A stretch of DNA of 64,000 bases from Schizophyllum amplum (Eukaryota; Basidiomycota; Agaricomycetes; Agaricales; Schizophyllaceae). The position numbers and the translations under genes are program-made. The notes under the pieces were generated by a model. It saw only the letters and a list, made by a program, of their open reading frames with translations, was not told where the DNA came from and did no database searches. Location: positions 124,001 through 188,000 of the forward strand of contig VDMD01000015.1 of NCBI GenBank assembly GCA_007026445.1, given 5' to 3'. Shown in pieces: positions 32,418 through 44,482 of the stretch (position 1 is its first letter; the number at the start of each line of letters is the position of its first letter).

Positions 32418-33673
32418 TTATTCCTCATCGCTGCCAGATCCCAATGAGTCCAACATGGTCGTGACGCGTATCACGTCTTCGTTCTCCTGCAGCTCCTCGA
32501 CGAGTTGCGTTATCTTCTCAGCATCTTCTTCCTCGACATGCGTCTCGTCCTTAGGCAGGTATACCTGCTCGGCGGAGATGACTGTACATATTGGGTCTGC
32601 TGACAGCGCAGCCTCCAGCGCGGAGAGTTGCGTGGGCTCGCAGGTGAACTGAAGCTTCTGGTCAGAAACGCAAGATCTGAACGCCGCCATGACAGGGGTG
32701 CACGTACGTCTATGACCGCCTCCTTCTCACTCTCCGGGTACGGATGGAAGTCTGCACAGTCCGCGCCCATCCCCGTCTCGATAACTTGCGTTACCCTAGA
32801 TTCCATATCGTCATTTGGAATACCCTCCTTCGGAAGCGCGACCTTGACTAGGCCGACGCGATTGAACATGAACGCGACCGAGGCCATACGGGCGCTGAGA
32901 AATCCGGTCAGTGGAAGGTATGACAAGATAACATGAACTTACTCATGCGCGCTCAGGATCTCACGAACGCGGCCCACTGTCCTCTTTGGATTCTCCGTCA
33001 ACGTCTCGCTGAGGACAGTCAGGGCCGCACGGCATATGAAAGGATCGCGGGAGCGTACATGATGATGCCCACATTATGTGCCAAAGCCTCGTATGTCAGA
33101 TATTCGCCCTTCGCATCTCGTGCGGACGCAGCCTGCGCACTGCCGGTCAACTCGCGTCCCCCGCAATGAACCCGCACCCACCTTTGCGAGGGCACGATCA
33201 ATGATATCCTTGGGCGTATCTTGTTCCCTCAGGCGCTTGATGGTGGAGGCGAGCGCCACATTCTTCGAAGGATCCGGGGAGCCGCCGGCTGAAGGGCGCT
33301 CAGTTCATGTTCTTGTCCGTGGAAGACATGAATTCGTCGCATACATCTTACCGCGACGGAAATGAGCTACAGTATAGCGGTTAAAATTGCGCAAAACCGC
33401 ATGAAAGGGGGACGCACTCGAGTAGCTTTGCCGTGAGCGGCACCCTTCTTCGCGTCGTTGGCGCCCTTCTTGTCTTTAATTTTGGACCACTGTGTAAGTA
33501 GCGTGAGCAACAAGAAAACTAATAACTCTGTCCAAGACGACTTTGTTATGGCCTGAGAATGTTGCAGGGGTGCACGAGAAGCACCTTTGCTGAGTGAACG
33601 CGACCGCGCGGGGCAAGGACATGGGATGAGTGAAAGCGCGGCGCCGCGGCCCGCAATGATGAATGATCTGCAT
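32418..33673 (-). CDS. TACO1/YebC-family mitochondrial translational activator
   Basis: In animals TACO1 helps translate the COX1 message; bacterial YebC relatives are translation or transcription factors. The start at 33673 (QIIHHCGPRRRAFTHPMSLP) gives an Arg/Ser-rich presequence without acidic residues, suggesting mitochondrial import. After intron 33490-33541 comes the family signature SGHNKWSKIKDKKGANDAKK. Later exons give GSPDPSKNVALASTIKRLRE, DTPKDIIDRALAK, YLTYEALAHNVGIIM, ETLTENPKRTVGRVREIL, MASVAFMFNRVGLVKVALP, then DFHPYPESEKEAVIDV and the last domain (QFTCEPTQLSALEAALS, EQVYLPKDETHVEEEDAEK). Introns are around 33372-33420, 33275-33350, 33110-33180, 33010-33055, 32893-32942 and 32665-32705. 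The stop is at 32418. Family assignment is firm; the mitochondrial role is by homology. Confidence 0.88.
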
Positions 33674-33971
33674 AAGTCACGTGCATACTGTAGGCCTGCT
33701 GTAGGCGCAAGTGGACGTGGCAAATCCCAGTCAAGTGCTCAGCGTTGACTGGTTTCTCGGCCTTAGTTCTACTTCTATAAAGACGGCTGCTTCGTTTGAC
33801 AGAATACATACAACAATATATGTCGTTTCGCGGGCTACATGTAATAAAAAAGCACGTGAAGGATGATAAGTAGAGAAAAGGGATCTTGGTCGTTAGTACA
33901 ATTTGCGAAGCTCCGCGCCGCAGAAGATTCCGCTGATATACGCCGCTTGTCTATGGAGTACCGCAGTTACT

Positions 33972-36831
33972 CTAAAGCATGACCGTCCCATCCTCGCGCG
34001 CGCGCTCGGCGCTACGTTCCGCAGCACGGATAGCGGCGGTGAGATCGACATGGAAGAAGGGCGTATCCGAGCGCATAATGGTCTCGTAATTGCTTGACAC
34101 GGATGACGCTCCAGAGGACGAGATTGGCACCTCCGTCACGTCTGCGACCGTCTTGCTGTCCTTATTTCCGGATTCGAGGTCGTCCTTCGTGTCAGAGGAC
34201 ATGCTGTCGGTCCGCGCTTCGCTGTCACGATACGGAACCACAGGCGCGATCTCATGCGGAACTTGAGCACCGTCACGGCTGAAGCCGAATCCGCCAGCAA
34301 TGAGCGCGCGGCGCACCCAGGGCGAGGTAATCGTGGCAAAGTGGAACTACACGCGGCGTCAGTCCCTGCCACGTCGATACTACGATAAACGGCGTACCTC
34401 CACCGGACGATCCGCCCAGCGCTCTATCTCAGCCCGTGTGTCTATAAGGGTCTGCACCGCGGTGGTATCAACGTGCGAGCTGAGGTATCGATTTAGAAGA
34501 TGTTCGATTTCGAAAGGATGAGAACTCACATAGGGGAGAAGTCCAGCACCACCGCATAGAGCAGTGGCAGTTTCTCGTCGTCTTCGCGCGCTGTGCCGCT
34601 CTTGGGACCTGGGTCGTTCCAGGGACGGTCGGCGTAGCTGACGTTGGACATGTCCTTGCCGCGCCTCGTGGTCTCGTGTACGCGATCAACGAGAGCCGAG
34701 TTGAAGACGTGCTGGTTCGGGTACAAGTAACTCTCCTCAAACCGATATACGATGACGCCGGGAGCAGGAGGCGAGACGTCAACGGCGGGATTTTTGACGC
34801 CGTCGTCTGTAAGGGGCACGTATGCATCCCGGTTCTCCGCACTCGAGTCGCTCTTGAGATTGACCTTGCCTAGGAACTTGCCACGAGGATGGGCGACGCG
34901 GATGAGAAGGAAAGCCAGTGATGCGCAGATAGCCACGTATATCCCGTCCTCAATGGTAGCGAAGATGGTGCAAAGAACGGCTGCAACCCAGATGACGAAC
35001 TCGACGGGCGAGATTCTCCAGTATTGGTATACCTAAGGCGGATGTAAGCGGCAGATATTACATGACAATTAAAGAAACAGCACCTGAGCGGGCGGGGTAA
35101 CCAAATCCGCAACAGCGTGGATGATGACGGCGGACAGTGCAGCGGACGGAATCCAGAAGAAAGCGGGAGTGAGGCCTAAAGTAAACAGGACAAATCAGAA
35201 CGGCCACGCTTGACTTCTGATTACATCGCCGCTTACCATACAGTGCCACTAGAACAACGAGCGCCGAAGCAAGCCCGCTGGCTGGGGTACGCACGCCGCA
35301 CTTCGCGGTGAGTGCCGAGCGGGAAAAAGATCCAGTGGCAGGGTATGCACCGAAACAAGAACCGACAGCTAGAGAGCGTCAGGCGCGGTGACTCGCCATG
35401 ATGTATAAGCAACATACTGTTGGTCACGCCGATAGCAATGAGCTCCTGGTTCGGATTGATCTTGTACCCATTTATCCGCCCGAAAGCTGCGAAAGCGCTT
35501 GTTAGAAGGACTGAATATAAGTCGACTTTTAACTCACATTTCGCTATCGCAACATGCTCGAGTAGCAGAATGATTGTCGCTACTGGAAGCTGACCGGCAA
35601 TCACCTTCAGCAACTCGGGATCGATTTCAGGTCGGCCCAGTTGCTGAAAACCGCGCGGTACTTCGCCCAGAATTTTGATAGGTGAAAGGGAGGCGTCTTG
35701 GTCGGGGCCAAGATGGGATCGCGTGTATAGCCAGGACGCGATCGTCAGGACCAGAATAACGAAAGCATTACGAAGAACCGAAATAAAGAAGATTATGCGG
35801 CCTTGGAATGCGTGAGCGGACGCCTCGACGACAAGAAACGAAATGACATACTGTATCGGGGCCATCGCTTGCTCAACTTCTCGCATCCAAAGCGTACGGC
35901 GTACAGAAACACGAGGGCAGGCAGACCAAAAGCAGCGTCTACCTTCGTCTTCGGCAGATGCTTCAAGGACTCGATTATAACGCGGAAAGTCTCAGCCCGG
36001 GTGCTTCGAGGGAGTCAGCTGGTAGGACAATGGGATGGCGAAGACCACATACTCGAATCCAGAAAGGCCGAACAGGCCTGGAAGCTGACTGGTGGCGATG
36101 CTTATAGCAGAACCAGTCATGAAACCGGCCACCGCAGGGGCAGGAATGAATTCGATCAGCCATCCGAGACGGAGCATGCCGATGGCCAGAACGATAAATC
36201 CGCAGATGAATGAAAGGGTATTGCCGACCTGTGGTCCGCTGAACTGGCCCGGGGCGGCCGCGTCCACCTCCCGTATGATTTGAGCGACGGTGAGAGACAT
36301 AACGGCGACAGGCCCGATAGACACATCCTTGGACGTCGCAAAGATCTGATGAAAGATAAATGCCCTGACGGAGAGACTAAGTATAGTAGAAAAACGCACG
36401 CAGTAGATCAAGACGCCAACAAACGAAGAATATAAGCCGTACTCCGGGCTCAGCGTGGCGATCTGGGCGTAGGACATGCCCTGTGGTACGAGTACCATAC
36501 CGACAGTAAGGCCAGCGACGACGTCACCGTAGAACCATCCCAAGTCTGCGGTGGAGCATGAGGGATGCGGACGAGAATATCGACGCTGTCGACTCACTGT
36601 AGCGGGGAAGCCAGCTCAAGATGGGGAAGAGGCTAGTCGCATAGCCGACCGCCTATAGTCGGAGCAACGTAAGTATAATGTCGATGTGGACGATGAGAGA
36701 GAACTGACCGACTGCCAGGGATTACCGATGGACTCCTTGATCCAGTCCACGGTGTCGATGGCAGGAGGCACGTCGTCCTCATAGCCAATAACGCGCTTCC
36801 CGAGATTCTTGGCTTTCTCTGCAGCGGACAT
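33972..36831 (-). CDS. SulP-family sulfate permease with STAS domain
   Basis: High-affinity sulfate uptake at the plasma membrane, as in fungal SUL1/SUL2. From the start at 36831 (SAAEKAKNLGKRVIGYEDDV) the protein shows the SulP signature LGWFYGDVVAGLTVGMVLVP and QGMSYAQIATLSPEYGLYSS, then membrane spans through IGPVAVMSLTVAQIIREVD, GNTLSFICGFIVLAIGMLRL, IPAPAVAGFMTGSAISIATS, a central loop with SLSPIKILGEVPRGFQQLGRP, and the core motif FGRINGYKINPNQELIAIGV followed by SFGAYPATGSFSRSALTAKCG. The cytoplasmic C-terminus has a STAS domain (YAVVLDFSP, VDTTAVQTLIDTRAEIERW) and a Ser/acid-rich tail ending DGTVML. Eight or so introns of ~50 bp are evident. The first ATG downstream of a TATA box fits; an upstream in-frame ATG at 36864 is too close to that box. 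Confidence 0.9.
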
Positions 36832-36888
36832 GGCGGATGTGGATGCAAGTGAGGAGAGCTGCACATCCTTAGATGGTCGGCTCGCTGG

Positions 36889-36899
36889 CCTTTATAACG
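36889..36899 (-). promoter_or_regulatory. TATA box of the SulP permease gene
   Basis: The minus strand reads gcgttataaaggcc, about 60 bp upstream of the chosen ATG at 36831. This spacing gives a transcription start near 36865 and a short 5' UTR, and supports 36831 over 36864 as the start codon. Confidence 0.6.
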
Positions 36900-36901
36900 C
36901 A

Positions 36902-37700
36902 AGGGCAAGCGTGGGAGGGCGCTCCCGATAGACAGCGGGACGCGAATTCGCTACGCACTGACTGGTCAGCATCTCCACAGCCCAGGGCGCGCGTACGATA
37001 TGGTGCAGGAACCCCCACACAGCGAAGTCGTCTGCGGAAATCTGTGTGAATGTCTTCTCACCGCTCTTCGAGATATCGGCGCTTGATGGGATCCCCTTGG
37101 GGAAGAACAGCATGTCATGTTCAGGAGATCCGCTGCGGCACTTCGAACAAGCGTCTGAATTGGGCGTGGCCGCGCGAGACTCAGAAGCCAGAACCTCCTG
37201 GTCATCGTTTCGGACAAGTTCTGTCCGTGACAAAAACCAGTCACTAAGCTGTTCGAATGTCACATAGTGTGACCAAGTCACTGGCAAGCATCCTCGGACC
37301 TCCACTCACTGACATTGTCAGTCAAACGCGCGTTGCATACTCAACATCTATGTCTTGCGCAAAGGCAGTCAAGATCTTGTGGAACCCTATGACAGGCTTG
37401 CTGGGATTGAATTACCTCGGCGGGCTTGCCACGTGTCTTGCGTCCTAACGCTCTTGCAATTCGCATCCAAATTCAAGCATGCCAGGTGAACCATTCTTTA
37501 AGGCTGCGTTAACCATGTCGTCCTTATCGTGCCCCATGGCGTGCTTGTAGACAGCTGACGAATGGTAGGTGGGGACGGATGGTCGCACAGCAACCCGCCA
37601 CACACGACACGTCGACGTGGCCGCCAACGGGGCGCAGCGTACCGGAGGTCTACAATGACCAGCCAGCAACTCCATCTACCGTTAACTTTGACCGCGCTGG
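36902..37700 (-). pseudogene. Possible remnant of an unrecognised gene
   Basis: Peptides on the minus strand look coding in part: SSAVYKHAMGHDKDDMVNAA, then HKILTAFAQDIDVEYATRV followed directly by a TGA, then DWFLSRTELVRNDDQEVLAS and DDFAVWGFLHHIVRAPWAVE. No complete splice chain joins them and I do not recognise the family. It lies directly upstream of the SulP gene in the same orientation. It could be a decayed gene or a real gene with introns I have not placed. Confidence 0.35.
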
Positions 37701-39558
37701 ACCTGACATTGTGGAACGGGGGTACAAAGAACGGTGTTTGCCGAGGCCCTCGATTTCTTACTAACTAGTAGTAAACTACTCCTTGAACACGCATCCGGTC
37801 AACAACCACCCCCGCGGTGGTCCTGGCTTTTGCGACTGGGCATGCATTGAAGCTATTCCTGTGAGGTCTACTCTCAGGGAATTGCACCGGGCTCGTGCGA
37901 CTTATCTAACCGTCATGTCCTTCCAGATGACTTCGCATGCTTCGTCGCTGGCACGTTCCGCTTCTCAAGATCTGTACTGATGTAGTCAACATCATGACCG
38001 ATAGCACGACGCAAAACGCGGCGTCGAGATCCGTGTCCGAACTTCCTGCAGCGCAAGGCCTAGCTAACCAGACGATTTACCCCAGGTATAGTGTCCTAGA
38101 TGGCCACGAAACATCAATATGCCTCCAACCCGTCAACAAGTCAAGTACTTACTGATCGATGCAAGTTGAAGCCGCGCGTCTTCATAGATGCTCATCTTGA
38201 AAAGCGTACGTTCTTCGAGTACTGAGATTGAACTCACTACTCGCTCGCAGGGCTCCTCGCTGCCTTCCTGTGACAGGAACTTCTGCCTCATGATGCGCGC
38301 GCAGTCGAGGGTGATGCTCCTTTTTCAATAGGTCTTTCACCGTCCAAGATTCCTCGGATATCAGTGCGATGCTCCGGCGATGCTGCCAATACTTATTATG
38401 GTCGCAACGAGGAACAAGATCTCCGTGCAGTCTCAACGCATCGGCGTAGCTCGGATGCCGACACTTCTGGTCAACAGGTCAGCTCAAAGCCCCGTCGTCC
38501 GTGCCGTCTCGATATGCTCTTGTTGAATGGCGCTCTAGCAGTCGGTATGAGCGGTATCCCATCTTCTGTCTACCTCTCTATTTTGCGATAGACCGCGGGC
38601 GACGAGCACGACATCCGCACTTCCACGAGCAACCTTCGCTGGGATGCTCTGACGCTCTGTTCTTCGCGCCATCGATGACACCATCGTGATACCTCACGCG
38701 ACCTCGTTGTTATTGCGAATCAAAGGCAGGTGCGCTCCTTCAACCTTGCCCTGGTTCGTTCAGCAGTCCCGCTTCTACGTATCGCGGTAATCCCTCGCAC
38801 ACATCTCGAGAAACAGCCGCCACTGACGTCAAAGAACAGCGTCTCCTGACCGCGTACGCCCCAAAGTATACGCCGTCCACGTTGATCTCCCGGAGGTGAT
38901 CGAAATTATCTTGCTTGTCAATGTCTTGGTCGATGCATCACTCAGACGGTGTCGGTGAATATTCATCCCATACATATGTATGCACTTGTGCGTGGATAGG
39001 AGTTTTCTGTCTGCCTTTTCCCCTTTTGCCGCCCTTCGAGTCTTGACAATACTTCAATAAGTACTCTACTAGTCGTAATACATCGTAGATTGGCTTGCTG
39101 TTCGTAAGTATAGATGTGGCGAATATGAGGTTGATGAGGAGGGTGTTGTTACTTCCGCGATGAGAAGCACCTTCTTCAAGAATGATGCTGAAAGTTGCGG
39201 CATTCGGCTGCCATTGGATTCGTGACTTAACATCCCAAGGATACGAGCAGGCCGAATCCAGTGTCAATTCGGACTCGCCCAAGGCCCGCCCAGGCGAAGT
39301 TCAACATGCAAGAGGAGTCCGCCACAAAACGTCCCGATATGGGAGTTTGCTTGGACAATAACACGACACGCGTCTCCTCGTTCCGTTTACCACATTTCGA
39401 CTGCTGGTGCCTCTGAAGGGCCAGTGCGCAGCGCGCCTGTTTAGTATAAACCACGACACGATCTCCTCCTTCATTTAACGATTTCGTCGAGAATATTGTG
39501 CAAGATAATCATCTTACTTACGCCTCACCTCCCGCACTTCTCTTAAAACCATTTCCTC
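37701..39558. other. Gene-poor interval, probably decayed coding DNA
   Basis: Scattered 60-110 codon frames exist on both strands without a linking splice pattern. On the minus strand near 38860-38930 the peptide HLREINVDGVYFGAYAV looks coding-like, but its surroundings do not extend it. A TATA-like 'agtataaacc' at about 39442 lies 110 bp before the STRAP start. Confidence 0.4.
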
Positions 39559-40673
39559 ATGTCTTACCAGCCGAAGTCCGTCCCGCTCGTCGCACCCGGG
39601 CACACCAGACCAGTCACCCACCTCGCCTTCTCCCCGATTCAGGACGATGGCGCCTATCTTCTAGTATCCAGCTGCAAGGACGGCAACCCGATGTTGCGCG
39701 AATGGACCGGCGACTGGGTAGGGACCTTTTTAGGACACAAGGGAGCCGTTTGGAGCACCAAGCTCAGCCCGGACGCTTCTCGTGCTGTGTCGGGGAGCGC
39801 CGATTTTACTGCGTGAGTCTACGTATTCACGTCCGCGAAAGCATGCTGACCGCGATTTGCGTACAGTAAAATCTGGGACTCATACTCCGGCAATGTGTTG
39901 CATTCCTTCCCGCACAATCATATCGTTCGCACCGTCGCAATCTCGCCCAGCGCCTCTCATATTCTTACCGGCGGTCAAGAGAAGAAAGTGAGGATCTTCG
40001 ATCTTGCCAGGCCGGATGCGGAGCCAGACTTCCTCCTGGACCCCGGCCCGCTTTCGCACGAGGGAACCGTGAAGAGTGTAGTCTGGGTTGGCGAGCATAC
40101 CGGTGTATCTGCCGGCGAGGATGGGATGATCAAGTGCGTGTGCATGCGCCTCCAAACTCCGCAAAACTGACTCATGTCTGTAGGTGGTGGGACCTTCGAT
40201 CCATGAAGCTCACTACAACGCTATCGTTCCCCAATCCCATTCAATCTATGGAGCTCTCCCCACAGACCAAGCGTCTTGTGGTCACCTCAGGCAATACCGT
40301 CGCGTTCATCCCTGAACTGCCGGGAGGCGGCGTTAACACGCACAGTGTCAACCTCCCGTATTCTCCATCCTCGGCCTCTATACATCCTATTCTGCAAGAC
40401 CGCTTCGTCACGGGAAACCTGGGCGACGAGTGGGTCCGCGTGCACAGTCTTGACGGCACGGAACGGGATGTCTTGAAAGGGCATCATGGCCCGGTGCACT
40501 GCGTCGAGTTCAGTCCAGATGGCGAGATGTATGCGAGCGGCTCAGAAGACGGTATGAGATGTGAAAAATGTCAATGTTTTCATGCTGACACACGCTTGGT
40601 AGGTACCATACGCCTCTGGCAGACAACTCCTGGTAAGACCTACGGCCTATGGCAGGGATCCAACGGCGCGTAG
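39559..40673 (+). CDS. STRAP-type WD40 protein (serine-threonine kinase receptor-associated protein family)
   Basis: A seven-bladed WD40 propeller. In animals STRAP/UNRIP binds the SMN complex and TGF-beta receptors; fungal members are scaffold proteins of unclear role. Four exons (39559-39812, 39867-40133, 40184-40551, 40603-40673) join to 319 residues, close to the family size. Key motifs: VPLVAPGHTRPVTHLAFSPI at the start, CKDGNPMLREWTGDWVGTFL typical of STRAP blade 1, GHKGAVWSTKLSPDASRAVS, SADFTAKIWDSYSG, GGQEKKVRIFDLARPDAEPD, SAGEDGMIKWWDLRSMKLTT, and GHHGPVHCVEFSPDGEMYAS followed by SEDGTIRLWQTTPGKTYGLW. All introns are 50-54 bp. The 3' end faces the GH31 gene, 265 bp away. Confidence 0.93.
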
Positions 40674-40938
40674 CGGAGGTGTATAATTATCGGCTGCGCA
40701 TGTGTTTTCCGTACTGTAAGCTCAGCTATTTGGAAGGATTTGCCTCGCATCAAGTCCTTCGGAAGTGTGACGAGGCTGCCGTTGTTCATTCGAGCGTCCC
40801 TGCAAAACAAGCCGCTGATTTGCTCGGACGCTTACTCAAAACATCGTCAGCTTCCGTTCTGGAGTACAGAGACTTCACTGCAGGCTGTTGCTACTGACTA
40901 TTACATTGTTAGACGAGTATCGAGTCGGGTTTGCCACC

Positions 40939-43900
40939 TTAGACCTTGATCAGAACTTCCTTGCATCCAGCGTCGATCTGCAGGGCATAACCACCGTTTA
41001 TAGCAGTCGGCGCACCACCGGTAACGGATTTGATGCAAAGACTGGCAGTAACAAGCTGGATTTGGGTCACTGCTAGAGGGCCGTCGGTCTGAACCACAAT
41101 CTCATCGCCGCGCTTGGTGGCCGTGATTGTCCCGGCCATCTTGGTGCCCTCCTGTGACGGAATGGCCGCTGACACGGTCTGCCCGTCCTGAAGCTGGTAC
41201 AGCCGCACTTCCACGCCTGACGTAAAGTCGTAGTCTGGCCTGCCTGTCTTCTCAGGGCCAAGGCAGAGGGCACTCCCTGGACGAACCCATACAGGAATGT
41301 CATCTAGAGCCACCTGTGCATGTCTGAGCGAGCGCGCACAAAATAAAGATATCTGACTGACCCTTTCCTTCACCCAAACAGGACCTTGGATCGTCCTTGA
41401 TGAATCCCAGAAGGATGTCCACCGTCCGGCAGGTAAATAGTACTCTGCTTCTTCTTCCTGCGGAACGAATACGGGTGCAACCAGCAGCGACGGTCCGAGC
41501 ATGAATTGTCGGTCAAGGAAGTGCGTTGTGCAGTCCGACAGAAACTCGAGGAACATAGCGCGTTGCAAGGGATAGCCTCGGACATGCGCATCAACGGCCT
41601 GCAAAAATTTCGTCAGACTTCACTTTGCATCGCGAGAGAAAAAGCTCGCAACTAACCAGTTTATAAACGTATGGCATCAGCCTATGCTTCGCTTCCACAA
41701 ATTTGGACATGCTCTTTGCAGCTTCTTCGCCATAGATCCAGGGTACGCGATACGAAGCAGAGCCGTGAAGGCGAGAGTGCGACGAAAAGAGGCCGAAAGC
41801 AACCCAGCGCTGGTAGATTTCTGGAGGTGGATGGCCCTGTATGCGTTGCAATTGAACTTAAGCTATGTTTTTCCGCGCATGCTAGCACTTACCTCGAAGC
41901 CGCCAATGTCGTGCGAGGCGAAGCCAAACCCTGACAGCGTCAGAGATAGACATCCCCGCAAAGCCTCATTCATCGCCTCGAACGTAGACTCGCAGTCGCC
42001 TCCCCAATGCACTGGGTATCTCTGTCCGCCAGCTGCGGACGCGCGCGCAAATACGACGGCTTGACCTTCGCCCAATTTGTCCTTCGTGAGGCCAAAGACG
42101 AGCGCATTGTATAAAACGGCATAGCTGTTGTGCATCCTCATAGGGTCGGAGCCATTGTGGAACACCACTCCAGTGTGAGGAATGCGTTCACCAAAATCGG
42201 TCTAAAAATTGTTAGCATGACAATGAAGGCTCGAGTGCTTAGCTTTACCTTGAAACAATCGACTCCCATGTCCAAGAGTGCCTTGAGCTTGCCGCAGTAC
42301 CAGCTAGCAGCTGCAGGATTGGTGATATCCACCACTGCAAGGCCGGGCTGCCATAGATCCCATCTGGAAGAGAGTTAACAACTTCAGTACACGTTGGGGA
42401 AGCACGTACTGCCAAGGCCTCCCATCCTTCCTCTTGATGAAGTAGCCGCCCTCAACACCTTCTTTGAATATGGGGGAAAGCTGAGAGATGTACGGGTTTA
42501 CTAAAAGAAGTTAGATATTGTCCATTCGGCGATGCGCGTGAACGTACTCCAAAGACAGATCTTGACATTATACTTGGACTTGATTTCTGCGAGATAGGCC
42601 TGCGGGTCGGGAAAGTTTTCCGGGTCGAAGGTGAAGGAGCACCATTCGTATTGCTTCATCCAGAAGCAGTCAAGATGGAACACGCGAACGGGGCAGTCAC
42701 GTTGACGCATACCCTCCAAGAAGCTGGACACCGTCTTGCTCGAGTAGTCTGTCAAGAAGGACGTCGATCTGGCAATCGTTGTCAGAAGAAGACACGCCTA
42801 CACCCTGAGCGAACTCACAGCCAGAGCCCGAAGGTCCAACTAGGCAGAAGGCTAAAGGGAACGTCAACCCCATGTGAATCCACGAGGGCATATAGCTTAC
42901 GCAGGGCGACCCGTCATCCTCGTGTAGCGCTCTAGAATCTGACAACAGGTGAGCAAGCGTTGCGTTAGCAGGTAAAACTGCGAGTTTACCTGGAGAGGCG
43001 TCTCGCCATATATGATGAAATACTCGAGACTCTCATCCGCTACGGATACGCCCACGCGGCTGACCTTCTCCGAGCCAACTTCAACCTCGACTTCTCCCGG
43101 ATGGTTGACAAAGACACCGTAGCCGCGATTCGTCATATAAAAGGGCACGCATTTATACGCCTGTTCGCTGGACGTTCCGCCGTCTGGCATGGCCATGAGT
43201 ACACGGGACTATGAACGCTAAAAGAGCAAGACATACCTTGGTTCCAAATCTTGATGGATTGACCTTCGAATACAATAGATAAGCGAACGCCCTAGCGTGT
43301 CTCAATCGCGACGTACCATTTTTGATGAAAGCACCGAACTGCTCTCCAAAGCCATAAATGAGCTCTCCTGGAGAGAGGTTCAGCTCCGAATGTACGTAGC
43401 GCACAAATTCAGGCGCCATCTCCGGAGTTGGGTTGGAACTAGGGTCCGTGGCGAGGCAGGATGCGCTGGAGGCACGCAAGGCGGTCCATTTGTTGGGCAC
43501 GTCGTATATGCCCTGATACTTATAGCCGGCGAAGGTGAGTGTACGACCAACAGCCTTGAACGTGACGGTGTAAGGGTTCTCGGTGATCTCTGCGGTAAGT
43601 CCGCCCGAGGAAAGGAGTTTCAAGCTGTCCGTTTTGCTCTTCGAAAGATTAGGCGAGGCTGGCGCATGTGCGTCGGGAAAGAGTTCGATGTTAGGGTAGG
43701 ATCCTGCGGTCGAGAAATGGTCGATTTTGACGCCGATGACGCCTTCCGTAGGCGAATGCACTTTGACCCTCAGTACAGGCCCTGAGCAGCTATTAGTCTG
43801 TGTATGATTGGAAGGAGCGGAAGGACGCGTACCAGCTAGCGTATCTCCGCGATGCCGGATGGGCCTCGTAGCAACCTGCAACTCATAGCCAGTGTCGTTG

Positions 43901-43980
43901 TCCTTGATCTGCGCCACTTGCAAGCCATAGTAGGGCTTGATGCCCTGCTTCAATAGCCAGAAGCCGTCGATAAACTTCAT
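40939..43980 (-). CDS. GH31 alpha-xylosidase (YicI-like)
   Basis: Retaining glycoside hydrolase that removes alpha-linked xylose from the non-reducing end of xyloglucan oligosaccharides; alpha-glucosidase activity is the alternative. The start at 43980 ([20 protein letters not shown]) matches the GH31 YicI N-terminus. The N-terminal beta-sandwich ends with [17 protein letters not shown]. The barrel contains [40 protein letters not shown], the nucleophile motif [12 protein letters not shown] (Asp in DFGE), [20 protein letters not shown] (acid/base Asp in GGD), and [17 protein letters not shown]. The C-terminal domains carry [20 protein letters not shown]. About ten introns of ~50 bp interrupt it. 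No signal peptide is seen, so it is probably intracellular. A TATA-like element lies ~45 bp upstream. The stop is at 40939. Confidence 0.92.
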
Positions 43981-44024
43981 TGCGCGGGGATGTGACGCTT
44001 CGCGAACATGGGGCAGAGCCGGGG

Positions 44025-44265
44025 GTTTATATACGTGACTGGGGGATTGGTGGAACAAGCGGGCCGTCGTACAACTTCAAAGAACCTGACTTGAACATAT
44101 GACCACCGCTTTCGACGATGTCCGATGATCTTCCGTCGTCCATGGCATGCCGAATAGTGGGCGAGGTGCTGGGAAAGGTCGGTGGATGCGATCCAGCGAG
44201 CGTTCCTCTATATCGACCTTGTCGCGACAGGACTGGGGCCCCATCGCCCCGGATCTGCCCCGGAG
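44025..44265 (-). promoter_or_regulatory. Promoter of the GH31 gene: TATA box and GC-rich boxes
   Basis: The minus strand reads 'gtatataaaccc' at 44025-44034, a TATA box 45 bp from the start codon. At 44233-44262 three CreA/Mig1-like boxes lie within 30 bp (ctgggg at 44233, and two gccccgg/a boxes matching SYGGRG on the opposite strand). Glucose repression of a sugar-cleaving enzyme is expected, but these are short motifs in GC-rich DNA. Confidence 0.4.
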
Positions 44266-44482
44266 GCAAGAGACCGATTCATCGATGGCTCAACGAACCG
44301 TTCTCGATTCTTGTCGCGTGTGCCTTGTTAATGGCCGCAGTGAAGTTCAAACACACACCTATCCTTCAACGAGCTCGACGACCCGCCGTCCAGAGAGGCC
44401 TCTCGGAACTGCATGAAGTATATTTCAGCTCAGCCGCACGAGGACATGTAAACCAATGCCAGTAACTCTTTCATCCAGGCAG
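44266..44482. other. Short intergenic region
   Basis: No gene seen between the GH31 promoter and the TPR-gene stop. Confidence 0.5.
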
